Positions 49,721 through 57,503 of a DNA stretch of 64,000 nucleotides are shown in pieces (the stretch's first letter is position 1; each line of letters opens with the position of its first letter). The stretch comes from JANOMH01 sp031422295 (GTDB taxonomy: Bacteria; Pseudomonadota; Alphaproteobacteria; Rhodobacterales; Rhodobacteraceae). A model generated the notes under the pieces. It was not told the DNA's origin and ran no database searches. It saw only the letters and a program-made list of their open reading frames with translations. Made by a program: the position numbers and the translations under genes. The DNA is taken from contig JANOQM010000040.1 of the NCBI GenBank assembly GCA_031422295.1, positions 40,920 through 104,919 of the forward strand, in the 5' to 3' direction.

Positions 49721-50914
49721 ATGAAGATCGCCCTGACCACCGCCCTGCTGCTCTCAACTGCCACCAGTGCTTTTGCCCAATCCGACATCTCCGCCCAGAT
49801 CGGCAGCACCGGCCTGCGCGCAACTGAGGCGGCCCTTGCCGCCCTGCCCGCCCCCACCCCGTCCGACCAATTTGCCCTTGGCGGCGTCCGGTTTCTGACC
49901 GCGATCGAGACCGCCTTGCAAACCCGCTACCGCACCGGGCTGACCACCGCCCTGACCGACCTTGCCGACATCCCGGTTCTGCGCCTGCCGATCCCGGAAA
50001 ACCTGTCGCCCGAACCCTTTACCGGGGCGATCATTGAAGGCATGTTCGCGCAAATCAGCATCGACATGAACGCCGCAATCGATGCCCTTTCCGTAATTAC
50101 CGACGAATCCGATGTCGGCGTGACCATCAACACCGCCGATATTTGGTTTGACATCAATATGTCCGACAGCCGCGAGGCGGGCGAAGGCCTGATCGAGATT
50201 ACCGGCATGGCGATGAATGGCGGCTTTGAACCTGCGTCCAAACCCGTGATCCGTTTTGACACCGCCGATGCCGCCTGGCTGTCGGCCTATGCGCATCTGC
50301 TGGCGGGGATCAGCGACACCTTTCTGGCCTTTGGCCCGGGCGAAGCGATTGACAAGGTGCGCAATTCCATCGCCGACCTGAATGCGCTGAATACCATGCC
50401 CGACCCCTACGGCTATGACGGTCAGTTCGGTAATTACGTTGACCTCGCCGCGATGTTCCTCGGTGCCATCGAGGGGCAGCCCGACGTGACCCGGTCGCGC
50501 GCGGCACATGCGCATTTCATCGGCATGATCGCCGATAACCAGACCTTCTGGGACCGCGTTGCACAAGAACAGGATAATGACGCCGAATGGATTCCCAATA
50601 AACTGCAAACCTCGGCCCTGCCGATCGTGTTTCCGCCCGATACCGGGGCCGCATGGCGGATGGTTCTGGCCGATGCCGAGGCTGTGCTGAAAGGGGAGCT
50701 GCTCATCCCGCATTGGCGCATGGGCACCGGGGCCGGGATCGACCTTGCCATGCTGATGGAAAACCCGCCGTCGGTAGATATTATTGGCATGATCCAGGGG
50801 GCCGACCTGCTGCCCTATGCCCGGATCGGGCGGCTGATCAGCTGGGATAGCCTGGCCCGGTTCGACCAGATGGTGCAGGGCGACGCCGGGTTATTCATGG
50901 TGATCCTGAACTAA
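49721..50914 (+). CDS. Periplasmic protein of unknown function under tandem operator
   Basis: A 397-residue exported protein. The signal peptide is residues 1-19 (cleavage after AFA). The mature domain contains no cysteines, has Trp-rich segments (IWFDINMSD, AAWRMVLADAEAVLK) and is likely alpha/beta. AAAGGAG supports the ATG at 49721. It is in a single-gene unit between mdh and sucC, and its promoter is covered by two repressor-like palindromes. I do not recognise the family; the size suggests a binding or enzymatic role. Confidence 0.75.
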   Translation: MKIALTTALLLSTATSAFAQSDISAQIGSTGLRATEAALAALPAPTPSDQFALGGVRFLTAIETALQTRYRTGLTTALTDLADIPVLRLPIPENLSPEPFTGAIIEGMFAQISIDMNAAIDALSVITDESDVGVTINTADIWFDINMSDSREAGEGLIEITGMAMNGGFEPASKPVIRFDTADAAWLSAYAHLLAGISDTFLAFGPGEAIDKVRNSIADLNALNTMPDPYGYDGQFGNYVDLAAMFLGAIEGQPDVTRSRAAHAHFIGMIADNQTFWDRVAQEQDNDAEWIPNKLQTSALPIVFPPDTGAAWRMVLADAEAVLKGELLIPHWRMGTGAGIDLAMLMENPPSVDIIGMIQGADLLPYARIGRLISWDSLARFDQMVQGDAGLFMVILN

Positions 50915-50946
50915 TCGAATCATCCCCCCAACCCAAAAATCGATTT

Positions 50947-50977
50947 TGTGATCACACCCTGAAAACGTGTGATCACA
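50947..50977. promoter_or_regulatory. Paired TGTGATCACA palindromes upstream of sucC
   Basis: Two perfect copies at 50947-50956 and 50968-50977, starts 21 bp apart, identical to the pair upstream of sdhC. They lie about 96 bp before the sucC start, the expected place for activator or repressor binding at the suc promoter. Confidence 0.72.
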
Positions 50978-51072
50978 AATGTCGGTTTTTACCCGACTCA
51001 CGTTAAATCCTTGTTCTTTCATTGGCCTTACTGTGCTTCAACGACGCAAATCATGGCAACAAGGGTCCGTTC

Positions 51073-52266
51073 ATGAACATCCACGAATATCAGGCCAAGT
51101 CATTGCTCCGGTCGTACGGTGTGCCGATCAGTGACGGTCGTGCCGTCCTGCGGGCCGAAGATGCCAAAACCGCGGCGGGCGAAATCGACGGGCCCCTGTG
51201 GGTTGTCAAGGCACAGATTCACGCCGGTGGCCGTGGCAAAGGCAAGTTCAAAGAGGCTGATGCAGGCGAAAAAGGCGGCGTGCGTATCGCCAAATCAGTC
51301 GAAGAGGCCGCGTTAGAGGCCAAGAAAATGCTGGGCCGCACGCTGGTCACCAACCAAACTGGCCCCGCGGGCAAAACCGTGAACCGTGTCTATATCGAGG
51401 ACGGGGCCGAGATTGCGACGGAGCTGTATCTCGCCATTCTGGTCGACCGCCAGACCTCGCGCATATCCTTTGTCTGCTCGACCGAGGGTGGCATGGACAT
51501 CGAACAGGTCGCCCACGATACACCCGATAAAATCCTGACCTTTTCGGTCGATCCTGCCACCGGCTATCAGGCCTTCCATGGCCGCCGGATTGCATTTGCA
51601 CTGGGGCTGACCGGCCATCAGGTCAAACAATGCGTCGGTCTGATGGGCATCCTGTATAAGTTGTTCGTCGATAAAGACATGGAAATGCTCGAGATCAATC
51701 CGCTGATCGTCACCGACAAAGGCGATCTGAAATGCCTTGATGCCAAAATGGGTTTTGACGGCAACGCGATTTACCGCCACGCCGATATTGCCGCCTTGCG
51801 GGACGAAACCGAGGAGGACCCCAAGGAACTGGCCGCGTCGAAATTTGATCTCAATTACATCGCCTTGGACGGCGAAATTGGCTGCATGGTCAATGGTGCC
51901 GGGCTGGCGATGGCCACGATGGATATCATCAAGCTCTATGGCGCCGAGCCTGCCAATTTTCTGGATGTCGGCGGTGGGGCCACCCGTGAAAAGGTGACCG
52001 AAGCGTTCAAGATCATCACCTCTGACCCGAACGTCAAAGGCATTCTGGTCAACATATTCGGCGGTATCATGCGCTGCGATGTGATCGCCGAAGGGGTGAT
52101 TGCGGCGGTGAAAGAGGTCGGGCTGAAAGTGCCGCTGGTGGTGCGGCTTGAGGGCACCAATGTCGAACTGGGCAAGGACATCATCCGCAATTCCGGGCTG
52201 AATGTGATTGCCGGAGATGATCTGAGCGATGCGGCAAGAAAGATTGTGAAGGCGGTCAAGGGGTAG
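51073..52266 (+). CDS. sucC: Succinyl-CoA synthetase beta subunit
   Basis: A 397-residue ATP-grasp subunit. MNIHEYQAKSLLRSYGVPIS, HAGGRGKGKFKE, LEINPLIV, NGAGLAMATMD and NIFGGIMRCDVIAEG are diagnostic. AAGGG precedes the ATG at 51073. With SucD it converts succinyl-CoA to succinate with nucleotide triphosphate formation. The promoter region carries paired TGTGATCACA boxes. The following gene is an AT-rich orphan starting 2 bp after the stop. Confidence 0.97.
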   Translation: MNIHEYQAKSLLRSYGVPISDGRAVLRAEDAKTAAGEIDGPLWVVKAQIHAGGRGKGKFKEADAGEKGGVRIAKSVEEAALEAKKMLGRTLVTNQTGPAGKTVNRVYIEDGAEIATELYLAILVDRQTSRISFVCSTEGGMDIEQVAHDTPDKILTFSVDPATGYQAFHGRRIAFALGLTGHQVKQCVGLMGILYKLFVDKDMEMLEINPLIVTDKGDLKCLDAKMGFDGNAIYRHADIAALRDETEEDPKELAASKFDLNYIALDGEIGCMVNGAGLAMATMDIIKLYGAEPANFLDVGGGATREKVTEAFKIITSDPNVKGILVNIFGGIMRCDVIAEGVIAAVKEVGLKVPLVVRLEGTNVELGKDIIRNSGLNVIAGDDLSDAARKIVKAVKG

Positions 52267-52268
52267 AT

Positions 52269-52766
52269 ATGGGCCAGATCGAGCCTCTAGATGCGCTGGA
52301 CTTTCAGAGTTCTAAGCGTGCGCAGGATGCAGCAGTGCGGCTCATTTGTATGTGTTCTGCAGTACTTCCGTCGGACCAAAGCCTGAGGAAGCTTGTCGAC
52401 GATCAGATTATTGGTGAGATGCTAGAGCTTGGGTTTCATGGGCGGAGATTTCTTGAGAGACGTGGATTGGTCTCTTCATCCATCGGAGATGGTGCTTTAT
52501 GGCCAAACTCAAAGGTTGCTGGAACTGGCGAAAGCCTGAAGGAAGTCTTTGGGAAAATCATTCACTCGAATTCGATTATAGTCAAATGGGAAAAAGTAAC
52601 GGACTTCAATGAAACACCTTACTCGGGACGTTCACCAAATTTTGCGGGTTCCATCGTTGTTACCTCGGACAAACCCACAGAAAATTATCCAATAGCTGGA
52701 ATCGTAACGGCCTTCATTCAAGCAATGAATAATAGCCAGCCGAAACTCGACAAAGGTGTGAATTGA
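52269..52766 (+). CDS. AT-rich orphan protein inserted after sucC
   Basis: A 165-residue cytosolic-looking protein with no signal peptide. It has a helical first half (residues 15-60) and a second half with strands (SNSIIVKWEKVTDF, NFAGSIVVTSD). It is clearly lower in G+C than sucC and differs in codon use. It starts 2 bp after the sucC stop and ends 1 bp before the next gene, so it is embedded in the operon. I do not recognise the family. Confidence 0.68.
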   Translation: MGQIEPLDALDFQSSKRAQDAAVRLICMCSAVLPSDQSLRKLVDDQIIGEMLELGFHGRRFLERRGLVSSSIGDGALWPNSKVAGTGESLKEVFGKIIHSNSIIVKWEKVTDFNETPYSGRSPNFAGSIVVTSDKPTENYPIAGIVTAFIQAMNNSQPKLDKGVN

Positions 52767-52767
52767 A

Positions 52768-53298
52768 ATGAAATTTCCGACTACGAAAAATCCCAAAATG
52801 CCTATTTGGTTCCTCTCTTTGTTGACCCTACTCGCCACCCCCACCCTTGCCCAATCCCCCCTCGACTCCATCGCCGAGGGGCTGTCCGTCTCTGCCCCCG
52901 ACATGCTGATGCGGGCGGCTTTGGCCAATTGCATCGCCTACGGGACCGAAGGCGCGATTGAGCAGATCGCGGCGGCGGGGTGGGAGACCGATATCGATGA
53001 CGGCGGCATGACGACGCTATGGCTGGACGAGACTTACGCGATGATCAGCCCGGCCGAGGGAGTATGCATCGTCTCGAACGCGGTGGTCAGCATGCCGCAG
53101 GCAGCCGCGGTGGCCGCCGACCTGATGACGACAACCTATGGCGGCGAGGTGCTTGTCGAACCCGACGAGACTGGCTGCGCGCTGTTCTCCTCCGACGCCG
53201 AACCGGCCGACTACATCGTGTTGTCCAGCGATGGCAACGACCCCACCTGCGACGACACCGGACAGGGCGGATCGGCCCTGACCTATTATACCGAGTAA
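52768..53298 (+). CDS. Exported cysteine-pair protein, suc family member 1
   Basis: A 176-residue protein with a signal peptide (PIWFLSLLTLLATPTLAQ, cleavage near residue 29). The mature domain has Cys55, Gly71-Trp72 and Cys100, the same order and nearly the same spacing as in the three other suc-locus exported proteins. The strand-rich C-terminal half carries two more cysteines (TGCALF and PTCDD). The function is unknown. It lies between the AT-rich orphan and the next family member. Confidence 0.72.
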   Translation: MKFPTTKNPKMPIWFLSLLTLLATPTLAQSPLDSIAEGLSVSAPDMLMRAALANCIAYGTEGAIEQIAAAGWETDIDDGGMTTLWLDETYAMISPAEGVCIVSNAVVSMPQAAAVAADLMTTTYGGEVLVEPDETGCALFSSDAEPADYIVLSSDGNDPTCDDTGQGGSALTYYTE

Positions 53299-53319
53299 CC
53301 CCTTGCTGGAGTTCTTCCT

Positions 53320-53952
53320 TTGACCCGAACCGTCTCTTTCGCCACAAAACTGCTCCGCCCAGCCACCCTAGCCCTTGCGCTTTTTGGCCTCCTCGCCGCC
53401 TGCGAAGAGGGTGCCGTAGTGCCTGCTGCAACGCCCGCAGCGCCGACTACAAACACATCTGCGCCTGACCAGTTGCATTCGGTTCAATCGACCACTGGTG
53501 GTCCGGTTGACGGTTCCCGGCTGGCGCAGGCACTTAGCATTTGTCTGGATAACATCCCAGATGTCGGGGCTGCGCGGCAGCAGATGCTGATTGCCGGGTT
53601 CAAATTTGAGACGACAATCGAAGGTCAAGACCTGTATTCAGCGGCAAATCGCAGTGTTTTTGCACTGCTTAGTGTGGGCGACAACTTCCCCCGATGCGCG
53701 GTTGGGCGCGATGGTCTGCGCGATCAGGCTGCAATTGCATTCGCGGAATCGGCTTTGCTTCAGGCTTACGGTCCGGCATTTGCACCAGCAGACCCGGCAG
53801 GGTTTGCAAGACCAATGATCGCCGCATGGATCGCCTCTCCACCTGGCGGCATTTTAGCGGTCGGTGTCACGCCTGTCATTGATCTGGCCCCGCTCCTTTT
53901 GGGTTCGTTCATTGTCGTCACCACAAATGTCGAAGAAACCGGCGAGAAATGA
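53320..53952 (+). CDS. Lipoprotein, suc family member 2
   Basis: A 210-residue lipoprotein with a TTG start at 53320 supported by GGAG seven bases upstream. The lipobox LLAAC has Cys28. After a Pro/Thr/Ala linker the domain shows Cys75, Gly93-Phe94 and Cys126. The intervals 18 and 33 are exactly those of the protein at 54493. It is probably an outer-membrane or inner-membrane lipoprotein facing the periplasm. The function is unknown. Confidence 0.72.
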   Translation: MTRTVSFATKLLRPATLALALFGLLAACEEGAVVPAATPAAPTTNTSAPDQLHSVQSTTGGPVDGSRLAQALSICLDNIPDVGAARQQMLIAGFKFETTIEGQDLYSAANRSVFALLSVGDNFPRCAVGRDGLRDQAAIAFAESALLQAYGPAFAPADPAGFARPMIAAWIASPPGGILAVGVTPVIDLAPLLLGSFIVVTTNVEETGEK

Positions 53953-54199
53953 AGACGGGGTCATCAGATCGGCATTCTCCAAAAAGCTGCGGCGCGTTTG
54001 ATTTTTCACGAATCCGACTGCCAAAACCCTAAAACCACTGCAATCCCATCACCTCCGGACCAATATGACCCTGCAATACGTCACAATTTCCCCTCCGATT
54101 AACCCAGGCTTTACAGCCTTGGCTGTTAGTTGCGGCCCAGACGGACGGCACAGCCGGCTCCGTCATAACCGCTGCTGCCAGATGGAAAGGGCACATGAC

Positions 54200-54403
54200 A
54201 TGACTTCCCGGATCGGACCACTGACCAAACCCCTCACTGCTCTTGGCCTGCTGGCCGCGCTAGCGGCCTGTGGCAACGACGTGCATTCCATCGGCGTTAC
54301 CATGGGCTGCGGCCTGAACTCATCTCCCTACCTCGGCGGCCAGTCCGAAATTCCGGTGCGCTGCGGCCCGCAAAGCCAATCGCCGTACGGGCCGGCGCAA
54401 TAA
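54200..54403 (+). CDS. Small lipoprotein
   Basis: A 67-residue lipoprotein. The signal is residues 1-24 (TALGLLAALAACGND with lipobox LAAC). The short mature part is rich in Gly, Ser and Pro with two further cysteines (GCGLN and RCGPQ). AAAGG precedes the ATG at 54200. It sits between two family members of the exported cluster but is too short to be assigned to the same fold. I do not recognise it. Confidence 0.62.
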   Translation: MTSRIGPLTKPLTALGLLAALAACGNDVHSIGVTMGCGLNSSPYLGGQSEIPVRCGPQSQSPYGPAQ

Positions 54404-54492
54404 CCTTTCCGCCGCGCGCCTGACCGGGCGGGCGGCAAACCATCCGACAGGGGCCGCAAAGCGACCCCGCTGACCCAAAAAGGCCACGGCGA

Positions 54493-55002
54493 ATGAAGAA
54501 TTCTGCGCTGATCCTGTGCCTGACGGCCCTTTGGCTGGCCGGTTGCACCGTGCCAGTCGAAACGGCCACGCCTGCCGTCACCCCGGTCACACCGATCAGC
54601 GCGGCCCCCGCCCAGATCAGCGCCGCCCGCGCGGTTGCCCTGTTTGACGCTGTCTGTGGCGCGTCCCTGCCCGGCTTTGCCAATGCCCCCGCCCTGATGG
54701 CCGCCAACGGCATCACGATGCCCTCGCCACGGGGCACGCCGACCATGTTCAGCCTGACCGAAGATGTGTCGTTCCAGTTGCAGGATGGCCCCGGTCAGGG
54801 CCGGACCTGTTCCATGGTGTTTGGCACCACAGATGCACCACAGCAGACCACCGCAACCTTCGCCACCATGGGTCAGTTCGTCGAAACCCCGCTTGGCCCC
54901 GGAACCATTTACCGTAACACGACCGCCGTCGTTCTGATCGGTGGCAGCACCCCACAGGGTCGCGTCACATTATTCAATCTCCGCCTCTTGTCGGACCGCT
55001 AA
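54493..55002 (+). CDS. Lipoprotein, suc family member 3
   Basis: A 169-residue lipoprotein: signal with lipobox LAGC (Cys18), a low-complexity Thr/Pro/Ala linker, then Cys55, Gly73-Ile74 and Cys106, the same 18 and 33 spacings as in the lipoprotein at 53320. The C-terminal part is beta strands. It ends 10 bp before sucD. The function is unknown. Confidence 0.72.
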   Translation: MKNSALILCLTALWLAGCTVPVETATPAVTPVTPISAAPAQISAARAVALFDAVCGASLPGFANAPALMAANGITMPSPRGTPTMFSLTEDVSFQLQDGPGQGRTCSMVFGTTDAPQQTTATFATMGQFVETPLGPGTIYRNTTAVVLIGGSTPQGRVTLFNLRLLSDR

Positions 55003-55012
55003 AGGACATATC

Positions 55013-55896
55013 ATGGCTATCCTCGTCAATGAACATACCCGCCTGATCTGTCAGGGTTTTACCGGATCCCAAGGCACGTTCCATTCGGAACAGGCCATTG
55101 CCTATGGCACCAAAATGGTCGGTGGCGTCACCCCCGGCAAGGGCGGATCGATCCACCTCGACCTGCCAGTTTTTGATAGCGTGCATCAGGCGATGGCTGT
55201 GACCGGGGCCAATGCCAGCGTGATCTACGTGCCGCCGCCGTTTGCCGCGGACAGTATCCTCGAGGCCATCGACGCAGGCATGCCCTTGGTCGTCTGCATC
55301 ACCGAAGGCATCCCGGTGCTGATATGATGAAGGTCAAGCGGGCGTTGGAAGGGACTAAAACCCGCCTGATCGGCCCGAACTGCCCCGGCGTGATCACGCC
55401 AGGGGCCTGCAAGATCGGGATCATGCCCGGCCATATCCACAAACGCGGGTCGGTGGGGGTGGTCTCGCGCTCGGGCACCCTGACCTATGAGGCAGTCAAG
55501 CAGACGTCGGATTCAGGGCTGGGTCAATCCACCGCCGTCGGCATCGGCGGCGACCCGATCAAAGGCACCGAACATATTGATATTCTTGAGATGTTCCTGG
55601 CCGACCCGGAAACCCACTCGATGATCATGATCGGCGAAATTGGCGGCGCTGCCGAAGAAGACGCAGCCCAATTCCTGATGGACGAACGCAAAGCAGGCCG
55701 CTGGAAACCCACCGCCGGGTTTATCGCTGGCCGGACTGCCCCAAAGGGCCGCCGGATGGGCCACGCGGGTGCAATCGTCTCGGGCGGCAAGGGCGACGCC
55801 GAAAGCAAGATCGAGGCAATGAAACGCGCAGGCATCATCGTCGCCGACAGCCCGGCAGGCTTGGGCGAGGCGGTGTTGCAGGCGATTGGGAAGTGA
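55013..55896 (+). pseudogene. sucD: Succinyl-CoA synthetase alpha subunit, frameshifted
   Basis: The gene reads as two ORFs. The first (55013-55327) gives 104 residues, MAILVNEHTRLICQGFTGSQ to CITEGIPVL, which is the CoA-binding domain. The second (55324-55896) gives 190 residues from VKRALEGTKTRLIGPNCPGV, including the phospho-His motif GHAGAIVSGGKG. Relatives have ...GIPVLDMVKVKRALEG, so the reading GTG CTG ATA TGA suggests loss of one G after 55321 (GTG CTG GAT ATG). Nothing else is missing. The break falls between the two domains with ATGATGA overlap. It could be a sequencing error, a real mutation, or two coupled polypeptides. Confidence 0.85.
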
Positions 55897-55906
55897 AATT
55901 TGTGGC

Positions 55907-55946
55907 GGGGTTCAACCCGCTTTGATGCAACTGCCGGGTGAACCCC
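55907..55946 (+). other. Intercistronic hairpin between sucD and DUF805 gene
   Basis: GGGGTTCAACCCG (55907-55919) mirrors CGGGTGAACCCC (55935-55946) with one bulged base and a 15-base loop. There is no T-run, so it is more likely an mRNA stability element than a terminator. Confidence 0.5.
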
Positions 55947-55962
55947 ACCCCACGGAGTAGTT

Positions 55963-56553
55963 ATGGGTCTGTTCGAAGCGACAAAGTCATGCATGACAAA
56001 ATCGTTCCAATTTTCGGGCCGCGCCTCGCGATCTGAGTTTTGGAAATTTATACTTTTCGTTCTTTTGGTTTCTATAGCACTTGTCATCGTTAATAGTGCC
56101 ATCTTTGGCCCGACGGTGACGCAAGAGTTCAGGATCAGTGTCGACCAGACCGGCCAGCAAAACCAGAGTCTTGGCATTAAGCAATCCTATAACGGAGGTT
56201 TGCTCGGCTCGATTTTTCTGGTCCTTATGGTGCTGCCTTGGTTCGCGGCCGCGTGGCGTCGACTTCATGATACAGGGCGCGCAGGTTGGAATTGTCTCTT
56301 GCCTTTTGTTGCAGGTGTACTCGCGGCTTTAGTCTTTTTTCTGACATCAACTGTTGTCCCGATTGATGCGTCAGCGTTGCCCGGGGGCATTGACATGCCC
56401 CCAACTATTCGTGTTCCGCAGAGCGGTCTGGCATTTTTCATTGCGTGGCTACTGCCCGTTGTAGCGATGATCACCGTTACCACTTGGCTGGCACGCCGTT
56501 CTTCCCCCGGCCCCAACCGTTACGGTCCCAACCCTCATGAGGTCCCCCAATGA
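55963..56553 (+). CDS. DUF805 family membrane protein
   Basis: A 196-residue protein with about three to four membrane helices. FSGRASRSEFWKFILF near the start and WRRLHDTGRAGW in the middle are the DUF805 signatures, and GPNRYGPNPH is the usual end. ACGGAG precedes the ATG at 55963. The function of DUF805 proteins is unknown. Its stop overlaps the start of the SucA-leader chimera by ATGA (56550-56553). Confidence 0.85.
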   Translation: MGLFEATKSCMTKSFQFSGRASRSEFWKFILFVLLVSIALVIVNSAIFGPTVTQEFRISVDQTGQQNQSLGIKQSYNGGLLGSIFLVLMVLPWFAAAWRRLHDTGRAGWNCLLPFVAGVLAALVFFLTSTVVPIDASALPGGIDMPPTIRVPQSGLAFFIAWLLPVVAMITVTTWLARRSSPGPNRYGPNPHEVPQ

Positions 56554-56660
56554 CCGACCAATCCCCGACCCAAGTGTTCCACGCCTCGTCCTTCCTTCAG
56601 GGCCATAACGCGGATTACATCGAGCAACTCCACGCCCGCCATGCCGACAATCCCGGCGCA
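56550..56660 (+). repeat. Partial duplicate of sucA 5' end, copy 1
   Basis: This 37-codon segment duplicates the start of sucA (57393-57503). The two differ at 17 of 111 bases, 15 of them third positions, and two amino acids (residues 30 and 31). The similarity stops abruptly after codon 37, where the exported gene begins. Confidence 0.85.
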
Positions 56661-57326
56661 CCCGTGGGGCGCGCGCCGACTGCCGTCCATACGTTCTGTG
56701 GCATTGCTTTACTGACGGCCCGGCGCATCGCGACTGTTATGGTCTGCCTTGGCTTTGGGCCCACCACCGTTCACGCCCAAGTCCCGATCTACACCCCCTG
56801 CCTGAATGCGACGGGCGATCCGGCAGTGATCGAGGCTGCCTTTGTGGCCGCAGGATGGACCCCGATCACCGAACCGGCAGAGCGAACAGCCGCTCTTTGG
56901 ACGATTGGGGAGGCAGAATACATGGTCGTATACATACCACCAACACCGCCCGATGCCGCAGCGCTAAATGCTAATATGGCTGATGCAAGAGGCCGGGCAG
57001 AGTTCACCTTAAAGGACCAGTCATTGTTTCGCCTTGGCACAACGGTTGCCGTATTTTACTTTCCCACTTCACCCGACATGCGCAATTTGAAATGTCAGTT
57101 TTCAGGCCCGCTCTTGCCCGAGGTCGCGGCGGCCCTGATGCCCGACGCAGACGTTAAGGCCATCTCGGACATATTATTTATATCCGGCGGGCAGTCGAAA
57201 CTACCACTGGTCAATGCCCAAATCACCATAGATGTGATGCGGTATGTGCCGCCTTTTCCGGCTGACCCGCCGATCACCGGTCTGGATACGGTCTTTGTCA
57301 GGATTAGCTCAGGTGAGAACTTTTGA
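56550..57326 (+). CDS. Chimera: SucA N-terminal leader fused to exported suc family member 4
   Basis: A 258-residue ORF. Residues 1-37 match SucA residues 1-37 at 35 of 37 positions. Then comes a signal-peptide-like stretch (about residues 56-76, ARRIATVMVCLGFGPTTVHA), and then an exported domain with Cys84 and Gly102-Trp103, the 18-residue interval of the other family members. The second cysteine is not at the matching position. The start overlaps the DUF805 stop. Initiation at an internal codon would yield only the exported part. It is not clear which product is made. Confidence 0.68.
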   Translation: MTDQSPTQVFHASSFLQGHNADYIEQLHARHADNPGAPVGRAPTAVHTFCGIALLTARRIATVMVCLGFGPTTVHAQVPIYTPCLNATGDPAVIEAAFVAAGWTPITEPAERTAALWTIGEAEYMVVYIPPTPPDAAALNANMADARGRAEFTLKDQSLFRLGTTVAVFYFPTSPDMRNLKCQFSGPLLPEVAAALMPDADVKAISDILFISGGQSKLPLVNAQITIDVMRYVPPFPADPPITGLDTVFVRISSGENF

Positions 57327-57392
57327 TGACATCGACACAGCCCGCCGCCATCTGTCGCACACGCCCTCTAAACGATTGAAAGCTCATCCAAA

Positions 57393-57503
57393 ATGACCGA
57401 CCAATCCCCCACCCAAGTATTCCACGCCTCGTCCTTTCTTCAAGGCCACAACGCGGACTATATTGAACAACTTCACGCCCACTACGCCGATAATCCTGGT
57501 GCT
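57393..57503 (+). repeat. sucA 5' end, copy 2 of duplicated segment
   Basis: The intact counterpart of the segment at 56550-56660. Third positions here end mostly in A or T, whereas copy 1 mostly ends in G or C, so the two copies have drifted in opposite composition. Confidence 0.85.

Noticed and set aside
55315..55330. Programmed ribosomal frameshift in sucD
   Set aside because: No slippery heptamer is present at the break and the sequence fits a simple loss of one G. Reinitiation at ATGATGA remains possible but is not a programmed shift.
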